Origin: Diogma glabrata
Lineage: Eukaryota > Arthropoda > Insecta > Diptera > Cylindrotomidae
DNA: 64,000 bases
Assembly: GCA_963693315.1 (NCBI GenBank)
Contig: OY856188.1
Coordinates: 193,698,322 to 193,762,321, forward strand
Direction: 5' to 3'
The notes below the pieces were generated by a model. That model saw only the letters and a list, made by a program, of their open reading frames with translations. It did no database searches and was not told the DNA's origin. Shown here piece by piece: positions 23,938 to 33,566 of the stretch (position 1 is the first letter of the stretch; each line of letters opens with the position of its first letter). Both the position numbers and the translations under genes were made by a program.

Positions 23938-24019
23938 GAAATTAATAGCATTCGGGGACAATAAAATTAACGTAACTGGTGAAATTAGTGTTAACTGTCA
24001 GATAAGAAACAAAAAAACA

Positions 24020-24780
24020 AGTCTGACATTCAAAATCATTGATGCAGATGTTACACCAATACTAGGTAAAACAGCTTGTGAAGAAAACAACCTTATAGTA
24101 AGAGTGCATGAGTTAAATCTAAATGAAGACATTTTTAATGGTTTAGTCTGTTTAAAAAACTACGAATACCATATTGACTTAGTGGATAACCCCAAGTTCG
24201 AAATTTACCCGGGGAGAAGAATACTACATTTTTTAAGAAACAAAGTTAAAGAGGAAATCGACAATATGGTAAAAATGGGAGTACTAATAAAAACACAGGG
24301 TGTTACTCCAGTAGTGTCGTCTCCAATGGTAATAGTCTGTAAAAATAACAAATTAAGAGTATGTTTGGATCCAACGGACGTTAATAAAAATATTGTGCGG
24401 TGGCATCATCCTTAAAAAACGTTGGAAGAAATGTCGTCACAGCTTAAAAAGTTGAAGTTTTTCACAATTCTTGACTGTAGTCGAGGTTTTTGGCAAATAA
24501 AAGTTAGTCCAAGAACAGTAAAGTATCTGACAATGGCAACATTGGGGAGAGATACTCTCACAAAAGATTACCATTTGGGTTAGCTTCAGCACCAGAGATT
24601 TCTCAAGATTTGATGAGTCGAACGTTAGAAGGTTTCGAAAATTAAGAATGCTCCATGGACGACGTGTTAATCTTTACGGCCACAAAAGAAGACCATATGA
24701 GGATAACCAATAAAGTGTTGAAAAAATTAAGTGATGTCGGATTAAAGTTAAATAAAGCAAATGTGTGTATTCAGGAATAG
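24020..24780 (+). pseudogene. Gypsy reverse transcriptase, broken
   Basis: 24104-24415 holds the N-terminal RT region (IDNMVKMGVLIKTQGVT, PMVIVCKNNKLRVCLDPTD). After a TAA at 24414 comes FFTILDCSRGFWQIKV with the first catalytic Asp, then decayed palm sequence with CSMDDVLIF near 24650. Multiple stops and shifts. Confidence 0.8.
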
Positions 24781-25380
24781 GACAGCTATTCAGGATGTTT
24801 TGATTTTAAGGAGCTGCAAAGCGGCACGTCATTGGAAGTCACCAATCACTTGAAAGCATGGTTTTCACTACGTGTATTCCAGACATATTGGAATCAGATA
24901 ATGGTCCACAATACGGTTCAAAATTATTTAAGAAATTCGTTACCACGTGGAAGATTCAACATCAAAAATCCAGCCCACTTTATCCTCGTTCCAACGGGTT
25001 GTCCGAGCGCTATGTGCAAATTGCAAAAAACATGCTTTAAAAATGCTCTAAAGATCGATCTGATATAAAGCATTACTAAACTATCGTAACGCTCCAAAAG
25101 ATAAGGTATTAGGTTCACCAAATCAAAGCTTGATGAGCCGTTCTACGAAATCACTATTGCCGATGTCAAAACAAAGTTTGAAACCAAAAATCATCAATAA
25201 TGAAGAGGTTAGCGAGAAAATTACAATGTCTAGAACATTAACAATGTCTAGAACAAACAAAAACATTATGCAGATAGACATACAAAAGCAGCTAAAAGAT
25301 TGATGGTTGGAGACAACGTACGGTTACAAGCTGATCATAGAGGGTGGATAGGTGCAACTAGCACACATGCGTTTTAGTAG
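24781..25380 (+). pseudogene. Gypsy integrase fragment
   Basis: 24858-25040 reads DILESDNGPQYGSKLFKKF, with the second catalytic Asp, then HQKSSPLYPRSNGLSERYVQ, with the third catalytic residue, Glu. LNYRNAPKD and a C-terminal VGDNV-like block follow in pieces. The joint with RT at about 24780 omits RNase H and the start of integrase. A purine-rich TAGTAGAGGAGGCG at about 25375 may be the polypurine tract. Confidence 0.8.
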
Positions 25381-25511
25381 AGGAGGCGTAAATATTTTTA
25401 TTATTGTGGGGTTTATTTTTGGGCATATGATGTTTTGAATATATTTGAATATGTTATTTTGTTTTGGAATATAATCTGACAAATTATGCCTACCTACCAA
25501 TTTTGATTGAG

Positions 25512-25565
25512 GTTTGATAAATCATATTTTGACAAAATAATTTGTCAAAATATGATTTATCAAAC
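25512..25565. repeat. Perfect 25-bp hairpin palindrome
   Basis: The arms 25512-25536 and 25541-25565 are exact reverse complements (GTTTGATAAATCATATTTTG and onward) with a 4-base loop ATAA. Confidence 0.95.
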
Positions 25566-25977
25566 GCTAAATCTTTGGTTTTGATTTATTAAAAAACTAT
25601 TTTGTAAATGAAAATTGAGGATGGACTTTGGATAAGATTTAATTATATTTTCGTTTCTATAGTTCGTTAAGTGTTGTATGGTAATTTGTGATAGTAGAAT
25701 AATGGTCTTAAGAGAATCATTAATAAACGAACGACATCAGACATTTACGGGAGAACTTTTTTTATTCTAATGTTAGGAAATGTCTCGACAGAGGCTAGGA
25801 AATGGGAAAACATTTTGTGATATTTAATTATTTTTCTTCCAATAGAAAGGTGTAAAGAAGTTTCAAAATGAATATGATGTCATTTATGGACTACCTTTTA
25901 TTGTTTTTGTGGGATTGCGATGGAACTGCTTTCAATGGTCTGAATCAAATAAACAAGACAAGACTTTTAGTGACTAA

Positions 25978-26150
25978 ATTTATATATAATACATTTCATT
26001 ACAATACATATATTACAATACAATACATTTCAATACATTCATTACATTACATTACATATTATTACATTACATACAATACATTTCATTTCATTATATTATG
26101 TTACATATTATTATATTACATAAAATACATTTCATTACATTACAAAAATT
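25978..26150. repeat. ATTAC-type pentanucleotide microsatellite
   Basis: Imperfect repeats of ATTAC/ATACA with interruptions cover the stretch. The 94-codon open frame crossing it is a by-product of the repeat. Confidence 0.9.
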
Positions 26151-26301
26151 AAAAAACTGCCAGAAAATTTTGAATATAAAAAATTAAAATATATCAGGTC
26201 CAGGAGATTCCAGTAGGTAATTGTTCTTGAAGTGAATATTCTTTGAGGTACCTGAAAATAAATAAGCAAAAAAACAAGAGAAGTATCTGTATCACAATAG
26301 T

Positions 26302-26432
26302 TATTTATTTATCTAGAACGAAAAGTGAAACTTTAAAGTACGAGCTACTTGTTTACGGCCGAGGCGTCTAGCCGAGGCCGAAATTACTAGTGAGTACCTT
26401 TAAAAACACTTTTCGTTTGAGATAAATACAAA
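26302..26432. mobile_element. Short inverted-repeat element (~130 bp)
   Basis: ATTTATCTAGAACGAAAAGTG at 26311 faces CACTTTTCGTTTGAGATAAAT ending about 26427, with GTAC.TTTAAA blocks also mirrored. It fits a small MITE, but no target duplication was established. Confidence 0.6.
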
Positions 26433-26496
26433 ATTTTATTTCGTACTGAAAATTTATTAAAATAAAAAGAAATGAGTTTTAAATTTTGCTCAAAAA

Positions 26497-26560
26497 GTTG
26501 AACTTTAACGTCCTAGGACTTTATGAAATTTTATAAAGTCCTAGGACGTTAAAGTTCAAC
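26497..26560. repeat. Perfect 28-bp hairpin palindrome
   Basis: The arms 26497-26524 and 26533-26560 are exact reverse complements (GTTGAACTTTAACGTCCTAG and onward) around an 8-base loop GAAATTTT. CCTAGG lies in both arms. Confidence 0.95.
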
Positions 26561-26618
26561 GTTTATGGTAAGTTAGAGTAAGGGATGGCATCGTTGATTG
26601 AAAATACTTCATTCGCCA

Positions 26619-26745
26619 GCACCCCTAAGATATCACTTTGGCTAATTAGATTGCACTGCTATTGCCAGTGGTATACGATATCCCAAGATAACTCATATGC
26701 CAATAGCAGGGAATAAAGTACGCGTGGTTGCCACACCCATAGATC
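26619..26745 (-). repeat. Unclassified dispersed repeat, copy C
   Basis: On the minus strand it shares GCGTACT, CCTGCTATTG, ATACCACTGGCAATAGCAGTG and TAGCCAA.GTGATATCTTA with copy B in the same order. Confidence 0.75.
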
Positions 26746-27500
26746 AACAATTTTAAATTTTACAAATCTCTCTGCGGAACGCTAAGCTATGCGCATTGTT
26801 GCCGTTTACAAATCACTATCGGCTAAGTGCCACCATTTTTAACTATTTTATTTATCATGATTGCCATCCATGTTTAATCATACATAACCTATGCTTCTTT
26901 GTATAGAATTTATGCGATTTCCGTCTCGTAATTGTGAGCTTAAAATCGATATAATCGATGTTATCAAGTATCAAGTTACAAGTATTAAGTCTTCACTTAA
27001 TTTTAGAAACATGTATTATAAGATGATAAAATTTGTAATTTCTTGATGTGCTAAATTCCAATACATATAATTTTGGTTTACAAATGTAATTGTTTCAGGT
27101 TATACTATCTTTCTTACGTTATATTTAGTTTCATAAAAATTATATTCAACAAAAAAAACATTGATCAAAGCAATCTACTATTTAAAACCATAGTTAAATA
27201 AAAAGCAAATTAAGTGTACACAACAACTTCCCAAATTTTCATGATGATTAATGTATTAATGCATAAAGGACAAACAGACATACTTTCAATTTTATATATA
27301 TTCAAAATTTATTTAGCAGGATGACTCGAATGCAAATTGCAAAAGACAGTAGCAATTTAACTTTAAAAAACTACGTTATAGATTTAGAATTAGAATTTTT
27401 AAAATTCGTAAAAAAGAATTTTTATTATTTTTATGAATTCATGAATAAAAAAAATAGTTTTAATGGTATTTAATAAAAATTAAAAAAAAACAATAAAAAA
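26746..27500. other. AT-rich DNA, no feature seen
   Basis: I see no genes or repeats beyond A/T runs. Confidence 0.5.
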
Positions 27501-27504
27501 ATAT

Positions 27505-27578
27505 GTACCACACCAGGAATTAAACTCACGACCTACAGAACATCAATCGAGCGCGATATCCACATCGCAATTTGATAA
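27505..27578 (-). repeat. tRNA-like SINE fragment
   Basis: The minus strand reads GATGTGGATATCGCGCTCGA (A-box-like region), a short anticodon-arm-like stretch, then GTGAGTTTAATTCCTGGTG, a decayed B box (GGTTCGANTCC). A T/A-rich tail follows. The spacing of the two boxes suits a tRNA-derived SINE rather than an intact tRNA; no acceptor stem closes. Confidence 0.45.
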
Positions 27579-27781
27579 ATTAAGAAATGATAGATGTATT
27601 TCATATTTAAAAAAAATATTTTTGTTCTTCAAAAATTCATATTAAAAATGATGACGCGAATATATAAATTTTACCTCATACGAAATTGCACAACGCGCCT
27701 AAAGAAGTTTTCACTTCAAAAATAAACATCAACGTTGAAAATAATATGAATTTAAACAGCAGTGTATGTCATTCTTTATAC

Positions 27782-28182
27782 CAGAGACTGAAACCGAGCC
27801 CGCACCTAAACCCATATGGGTTCAGGTTCGGTCTTTTTATAAACCATGAACCCGAATCCAAAAACTCATTCAGGTTCGGGTTCATAAATAAATATAAAAA
27901 AAAATATTTTCCTACGCAAGCGTAGAGAGGCTTTTTCAGCTTTGAAATTTGTATTGTTATCACAAAGAGCAAATTTAAAAGAAAAAAATTTCAAAAATAC
28001 ATTGATTATTAAATTAAATGAGAATTTTTTGAAAAATAAATAAAGTTTTTTGACAAATAAATAAAATACATTGTACTCTTTTTCTAAATTTTGAACCCGA
28101 ACCCTGAACCGAACCTAATTTTTCTATTTTGATTAACCCGAACCTGAACCTGAACCCAATTTTTTCAGGGTTTCAGTTCTTG
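27782..28182. mobile_element. 401-bp hAT-type MITE
   Basis: The ends CAGAGACTGAAACC and GGTTTCAGTTCTTG (inverted, two mismatches) are flanked by a perfect 8-bp duplication CTTTATAC at 27774-27781 and 28183-28190. Subterminal AGGTTCGGGTTC motifs are repeated several times in both orientations. It has no transposase. Confidence 0.85.
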
Positions 28183-28496
28183 CTTTATACATTTAATTTT
28201 AATCTTTATCAAAATGTTTGAATAAAAAATGAATTTAAATGTCTAAATTTAAGGAATTTCGCTTCATATACGCGCATCTTGTGCACACAACTCAAATTTT
28301 GATTGATGAACTTTTAAATTTTTAGAAATATGCTACTTTTGTTTAAATTATGAAATTCATTTCCTGGCAAATGAGCATAAAAATAATTTCTTAAAAACAG
28401 AAAACTTGTAAAAACGAAATTTTGTAATATATTTACTGGGTTTGCGGATTTTCACTGAATGTTATTTGATAAAATAGTTATATAAAATATAATTAC

Positions 28497-28568
28497 ATCC
28501 ATAGGTATTTCTGCATTTGGAACTCTTTCACTATTTTGATAACACTCTGAAGAGGGTTTTGGTGTATC
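28497..28568 (-). CDS. Possible next exon of the THAP gene
   Basis: A TTTCAG acceptor ends at 28569 on the minus strand. The sequence then reads in phase 0 with the preceding exon's donor: DTPKPSSECYQNSERVPNAE. A GTAATT after 28497 could be the donor; without it the frame runs on to a stop near 28452. No domain is recognised. Confidence 0.4.
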
Positions 28569-28660
28569 CTGAAATAAAAATATTTCTCGCATAAAAATTC
28601 CGAGCGCAAATAAAGCAATGCAATATGTACAATTCATGATGAGTTACACAATACACTTAC

Positions 28661-28880
28661 ATCAATAGTATCCATTTTATTAGGATCAACATTACTAATA
28701 AATTTTGGGACAGCATTCGGTGAAACTTTTGTTCTTTTTTTGGCCCTTATTAGGTCGTTGCTTTCAAAATGGTCCGAGCAAATGGCCTTTTTATTTCTTA
28801 GACTCCATTCCGGATTATTATTTGCTCTTCGAACAAACTCAATCCATTCCTGACGAAGATCACAGCGGTCGGTGGGAAAT
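28661..28880 (-). CDS. THAP-domain protein, exon with C-terminal part of the domain
   Basis: The exon is bounded by a polypyrimidine TTTAG acceptor (28881-28882) and a GTAAGT donor (28660-28655) and is open for 73 codons. It reads FPTDRCDLRQEWIEFVRR, then KKAICSDHFESNDL, then SPNAVPKFI. These are the invariant Trp, the Cys/His pair (CSDH) and the AVP motif of the zinc-coordinating, DNA-binding THAP domain. The first Cys pair would be in an upstream exon, which is not found; the upstream side is occupied by a LINE fragment and array 1. It could be a host regulator or a domesticated or decayed P-type transposase. Confidence 0.7.
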
Positions 28881-29135
28881 CTAAAAAAAAAAGTTGAATT
28901 TGCATCAGTTAATACATTTGAATGCTTTTAAATTTGTATTTGGTATTGTTAAAGGACATATGCCAAACAATCTGCGAAAACTTCTCACCACTAATAGAGA
29001 GTTAATTCAGTAAATTATTTGTGATATAACATCACCCCGATGGAAAATCTCCCATCAAGAATAATATAAGAACTGAATCTAAAAAATTATGGTGCAAATT
29101 ATGAAACTTTTTGCAATCCATACAATTTTAGAGCG

Positions 29136-29219
29136 ATCTAGTTTCGAACCAATGAGAAAATGAGAAAATTTTAAACTTTAAAAAAGTTTATCATTCTCAT
29201 CAGGGCTAGCCGACTAGAT
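29136..29219 (-). ncRNA. Hammerhead ribozyme motif, array 1 unit 1
   Basis: Intact CTGATGA and GAAA cores and GTC triplet. Stem II carries a ~8-base duplication (AATGAGAAAATGAGAAAA), making this copy 84 nt instead of 76. Confidence 0.8.
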
Positions 29220-29598
29220 AAACTCTACCAAAAAATGTCAACGCTAATGTATATAAACCAAAAATTAGGTTACAACACTAGCGAAGTGTAAAAACAAAAA
29301 ATTTACATAAACATACATTTAATAAATTCAGGTTTAGTCAATTAATTTCTCTGGTGATCACTGTTTTGTTATACTCTAGACATTCTAGTATTGAATAACA
29401 AACTTGTATCGGTGAGAGGAAGATGACTAGTCTTCACTTGTGTCTATTGACACATGATCAACAATTAATTCAGTAAATTATTTGTGATATAACATCACCC
29501 CGATGGAAAATCTCCCATCAAGAATAATATAAGAACTGAATCTAAAAAATTATGGTGCAAATTATGAAACTTTTTGCAATCCATACAATTTTAGAGCG

Positions 29599-29674
29599 AT
29601 CTAGTTTCGAACCAATGAGAAAATTTTAAACTTTAAAAAAGTTTATCATTCTCATCAGGGCTAGCCGACTAGAT
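29599..29674 (-). ncRNA. Hammerhead ribozyme motif, array 1 unit 2
   Basis: 76 nt, intact core, same layout as the motif described at 31646-31721. Confidence 0.85.
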
Positions 29675-30235
29675 AAACTCTACCAAAAAATGTCAACGCT
29701 AATGTATATAAACCAAAAATTAGGTTACAACACTAGCGAAGTGTAAAAACAAAAAATTTACATAAACATACATTTAATAAATTCAGGTTTAGTCAATTAA
29801 TTTCTCTGGTGATCACTGTTTTGTTATACTCTAGACATTCTAGTATTGAATAACAAACTTGTATCGGTGAGAGGAAGATGACTAGTCTTCACTTGTGTCT
29901 ATTGACACATGATCAACAATTAATTCAGTAAATTATTTGTGATATAACATCACCCCGATGGAAAATCTCCCATCAAGAATAATATAAGAACTGAATCTAA
30001 AAAATTATGGTGCAAATTATGAAACTTTTTGCAATCCATACAATTTTAGAGCGATCTAGTTTCGAATTGTATGGATTGCAAAAAGTTTCATAATTTGCAC
30101 CATAATTTTTTAGATTCAGTTCTTATATTATTCTTGATGGGAGATTTTCCATCGGGGTGATGTTATATCACAAATAATTTACTGAATTAATTGTTGATCA
30201 TGTGTCAATAGACACAAGTGAAGACTAGTCATCTT

Positions 30236-30982
30236 CAGCGTTGCCACTCAAAACAATTTAAATGTATCCAATTTTATAAAAAAATGTATCCAAATGTATC
30301 CACTTTTTTTAAAAAATGAAACATGATTATTTGATATTTCTAAAGGACTAATTACAATATATGTTTACTACAATTCAGTATCCTGATCACATTTATTTAT
30401 AATATAACAACAAAAAAATCACATTAATTCAAATTTTTATCTGATGATTTCTATATGTGTTTTATTTGATGAATAAATTCCATATACATTTTTTGCACAG
30501 TTTTTGTCACCTCCAAATATTTCTCTTTTTCCAGTTTTTTGTATGCTTAAAATGATTGTACTGCATATCCCATACTTATTTCAGACAATTGTATATGGTT
30601 TTCTTCATTTTCAAAACCTAGCTCATTTACATTCCTCAGATTTAAGAAACGATAAGGGTTTATAAAATTGTGTAAAATGATTTTTAAATCGACTTTTAAA
30701 TTATTAAAAAAAATGTGATCGATTTTCAAAAACTGTTTAAAATTAGTTACACTGCTCGCTAATTTCTGATACTTTTTCTTTCACAAAAAGAGAATAGACG
30801 AACAATATAACAAATTTCATAAACATTTTCAAAGTTTTTGGAAATCCAACACAGCTAAAGGCATATTAATAAAATGTATCCATTCTAGCAGTTTTGTGGT
30901 TTTTTTGTATCCAGTATCCATTTAATAAATTTTTCAAATAATGTATCCAAATGGATACAAATGTATCCAAGTGGCAACGCTG
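30236..30982. mobile_element. 747-bp hAT-type MITE inside array 1
   Basis: The ends CAGCGTTGCCACT and AGTGGCAACGCTG are exact inverted repeats with a perfect 8-bp duplication GTCATCTT at 30228-30235 and 30983-30990. AAATGTATCC motifs cluster in both subterminal regions, as transposase-binding repeats do in hAT elements. A 60-codon minus frame (30547-30729) may be a transposase remnant, but I cannot place it. It inserted after the repeat unit had formed. Confidence 0.9.
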
Positions 30983-31190
30983 GTCATCTTCCTCTCACCG
31001 ATACAAGTTTGTTATTCAATACTAGAATGTCTAGAGTATAACAAAACAGTGATCACCAGAGAAATTAATTGACTAAACCTGAATTTATTAAATGTATGTT
31101 TATGTAAATTTTTTGTTTTTACACTTCGCTAGTGTTGTAACCTAATTTTTGGTTTATATACATTAGCGTTGACATTTTTTGGTAGAGTTT

Positions 31191-31266
31191 ATCTAGTCGG
31201 CTAGCCCTGATGAGAATGATAAACTTTTTTAAAGTTTAAAATTTTCTCATTGGTTCGAAACTAGAT
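31191..31266 (+). ncRNA. Hammerhead ribozyme motif, array 1
   Basis: 76 nt, intact core. It is the first motif in the inverted half and lies 3' of the hAT MITE. Confidence 0.85.
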
Positions 31267-31645
31267 CGCTCTAAAATTGTATGGATTGCAAAAAGTTTCA
31301 TAATTTGCACCATAATTTTTTAGATTCAGTTCTTATATTATTCTTGATGGGAGATTTTCCATCGGGGTGATGTTATATCACAAATAATTTACTGAATTAA
31401 TTGTTGATCATGTGTCAATAGACACAAGTGAAGACTAGTCATCTTCCTCTCACCGATACAAGTTTGTTATTCAATACTAGAATGTCTAGAGTATAACAAA
31501 ACAGTGATCACCAGAGAAATTAATTGACTAAACCTGAATTTATTAAATGTATGTTTATGTAAATTTTTTGTTTTTACACTTCGCTAGTGTTGTAACCTAA
31601 TTTTTGGTTTATATACATTAGCGTTGACATTTTTTGGTAGAGTTT

Positions 31646-31721
31646 ATCTAGTCGGCTAGCCCTGATGAGAATGATAAACTTTTTTAAAGTTTAAAATTTT
31701 CTCATTGGTTCGAAACTAGAT
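31646..31721 (+). ncRNA. Hammerhead ribozyme motif, type III layout (reference copy)
   Basis: Layout: stem III 5' strand ATCTAGT (31646-31652), cleavage triplet GTC ending at C31653, palindromic stem I GGCTAGCC (31654-31661), core CTGATGA (31662-31668), stem II region 31669-31711 closed by G-C, core GAAA (31712-31715), stem III 3' strand ACTAGAT (31715-31721). Stem III is 7 uninterrupted pairs including the required A15.1-U16.1. Stem II begins GAATGA against TCATT..TTC and contains a TAAACTTT/AAAGTTTA hairpin. All invariant core bases are present. Cleavage after 31653 would cut tandem transcripts into 455-nt pieces. Activity is inferred. Confidence 0.87.
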
Positions 31722-32100
31722 CGCTCTAAAATTGTATGGATTGCAAAAAGTTTCATAATTTGCACCATAATTTTTTAGATTCAGTTCTTATATTATTCTT
31801 GATGGGAGATTTTCCATCGGGGTGATGTTATATCACAAATAATTTACTGAATTAATTGTTGATCATGTGTCAATAGACACAAGTGAAGACTAGTCATCTT
31901 CCTCTCACCGATACAAGTTTGTTATTCAATACTAGAATGTCTAGAGTATAACAAAACAGTGATCACCAGAGAAATTAATTGACTAAACCTGAATTTATTA
32001 AATGTATGTTTATGTAAATTTTTTGTTTTTACACTTCGCTAGTGTTGTAACCTAATTTTTGGTTTATATACATTAGCGTTGACATTTTTTGGTAGAGTTT

Positions 32101-32176
32101 ATCTAGTCGGCTAGCCCTGATGAGAATGATAAACTTTTTTAAAGTTTAAAATTTTCTCATTGGTTCGAAACTAGAT
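32101..32176 (+). ncRNA. Hammerhead ribozyme motif, array 1
   Basis: 76 nt, intact core, exactly 455 bases after the previous motif. Confidence 0.85.
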
Positions 32177-32555
32177 CGCTCTAAAATTGTATGGATTGCA
32201 AAAAGTTTCATAATTTGCACCATAATTTTTTAGATTCAGTTCTTATATTATTCTTGATGGGAGATTTTCCATCGGGGTGATGTTATATCACAAATAATTT
32301 ACTGAATTAATTGTTGATCATGTGTCAATAGACACAAGTGAAGACTAGTCATCTTCCTCTCACCGATACAAGTTTGTTATTCAATACTAGAATGTCTAGA
32401 GTATAACAAAACAGTGATCACCAGAGAAATTAATTGACTAAACCTGAATTTATTAAATGTATGTTTATGTAAATTTTTTGTTTTTACACTTCGCTAGTGT
32501 TGTAACCTAATTTTTGGTTTATATACATTAGCGTTGACATTTTTTGGTAGAGTTT

Positions 32556-32631
32556 ATCTAGTCGGCTAGCCCTGATGAGAATGATAAACTTTTTTAAAGT
32601 TTAAAATTTTCTCATTGGTTCGAAACTAGAT
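32556..32631 (+). ncRNA. Hammerhead ribozyme motif, array 1
   Basis: 76 nt, intact core, 455 bases after the previous motif. Confidence 0.85.
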
Positions 32632-33003
32632 CGCTCTAAAATTGTATGGATTGCAAAAAGTTTCATAATTTGCACCATAATTTTTTAGATTCAGTTCTTA
32701 TATTATTCTTGATGGGAGATTTTCCATCGGGGTGATGTTATATCACAAATAATTTACTGAATTAATTGTTGATCATGTGTCACAAGTGAAGACTAGTCAT
32801 CTTCCTCTCACCGATACAAGTTTGTTATTCAATACTAGAATGTCTAGAGTATAACAAAACAGTGATCACCAGAGAAATTAATTGACTAAACCTGAATTTA
32901 TTAAATGTATGTTTATGTAAATTTTTTGTTTTTACACTTCGCTAGTGTTGTAACCTAATTTTTGGTTTATATACATTAGCGTTGACATTTTTTGGTAGAG
33001 TTT

Positions 33004-33079
33004 ATCTAGTCGGCTAGCCCTGATGAGAATGATAAACTTTTTTAAAGTTTAAAATTTTCTCATTGGTTCGAAACTAGAT
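33004..33079 (+). ncRNA. Hammerhead ribozyme motif, array 1, last
   Basis: 76 nt, intact core. It lies 448 bases after the previous motif because of a 7-base deletion outside the motif. Confidence 0.85.
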
Positions 33080-33329
33080 CGCTCTAAAATTGTATGGATT
33101 GCAAAAAGTTTCATAATTTGCACCATAATTTTTTAGATTCAGTTCTTATACTAATAGAGAGATTCATCAAAATAACACAAGAAGAACAAGCTACAGACCT
33201 CCACTTTATAAAAAGTTGTATTCGCAAAAATCCATAATCTATAAAGGCTTTAATGAGTTCAATAAGATGATGGAATATTATAGCCAGCATAATTTCCAAT
33301 CACTGATAAAAAATAAATTTAATATGCTA

Positions 33330-33529
33330 CCCAAGTATAACAAAATGGAACTCAAATTTGAGTTCCATTTTTTTCTTCCGTTTGAATTTGAAGTCAACTT
33401 CATTGTTCCAGATGTTCCAGATTTTGGCGACAAATTTAATACAATTTATTAACTTAAGTTGGAACTCAAAACTTAGTTACGGATTAAGATCCAAAAAATT
33501 GAACAAAAATAGAAATAGTGATACTTGGG
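33330..33529. mobile_element. 200-bp Tc1/mariner-type MITE
   Basis: Inverted ends CCCAAGTAT (33330) and ATACTTGGG (ending 33529) with TA at 33328-33329 and 33530-33531. Removing it restores the LINE frame. It contains a perfect palindrome around GGAACTCAAATTTGAGTTCC. Confidence 0.75.
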
Positions 33530-33566
33530 TATGTAAACAATGCGTTGAAAATCAAATACCGATATA

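Larger units (their letters stand above)
29002..33149. mobile_element. Array 1 of the 455-bp hammerhead-ribozyme repeat
   Basis: Two full units and one partial unit in one orientation (29002-30065) are followed, with no spacer, by a partial unit and five units in the opposite orientation (30066-33149). The full units at right repeat every 455 bases; the last is 448 because of a 7-base deletion near 32780. A hAT MITE (30236-30982) sits in one unit. The whole block is flanked by ACTAATAGAGAG at 28990-29001 and 33150-33161. The block begins TTAATTCAGTAAATT and ends GATTCAGTTCTTAT. There is no long open frame in the unit. Each full unit carries a hammerhead motif. Confidence 0.93.
28930..33566 (+). 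pseudogene. LINE ORF2 C-terminus, split by array 1 and a MITE
   Basis: Reading 28938-29001, then 33162-33327, then 33532-33566 gives one continuous frame. It starts GHMPNNLRKLLTTNREIHQN, contains SQKSIIYKGFNEFNKM and ends at a TAA (33564-33566). The pattern (H.NTR, Y..P, QKSI.YKG..FN) is that of the extreme C-terminus of jockey-superfamily LINE proteins. The frame rejoins exactly when each insertion plus one copy of its target duplication is ignored. Confidence 0.65.

Noticed and set aside
25868..26152. A 94-codon open frame
   Set aside because: Most of it is the translated ATTAC microsatellite.
29136..29219. Type I hammerhead assignment
   Set aside because: No cleavable triplet follows a hairpin after GAAA; the GTC upstream with the 7-bp ATCTAGT/ACTAGAT stem fits only the type III order.
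29002..33149. Array 1 as a CRISPR array
   Set aside because: Units are 455 bp with no short repeat/variable spacer pattern; spacers would be identical, and the context is eukaryotic.
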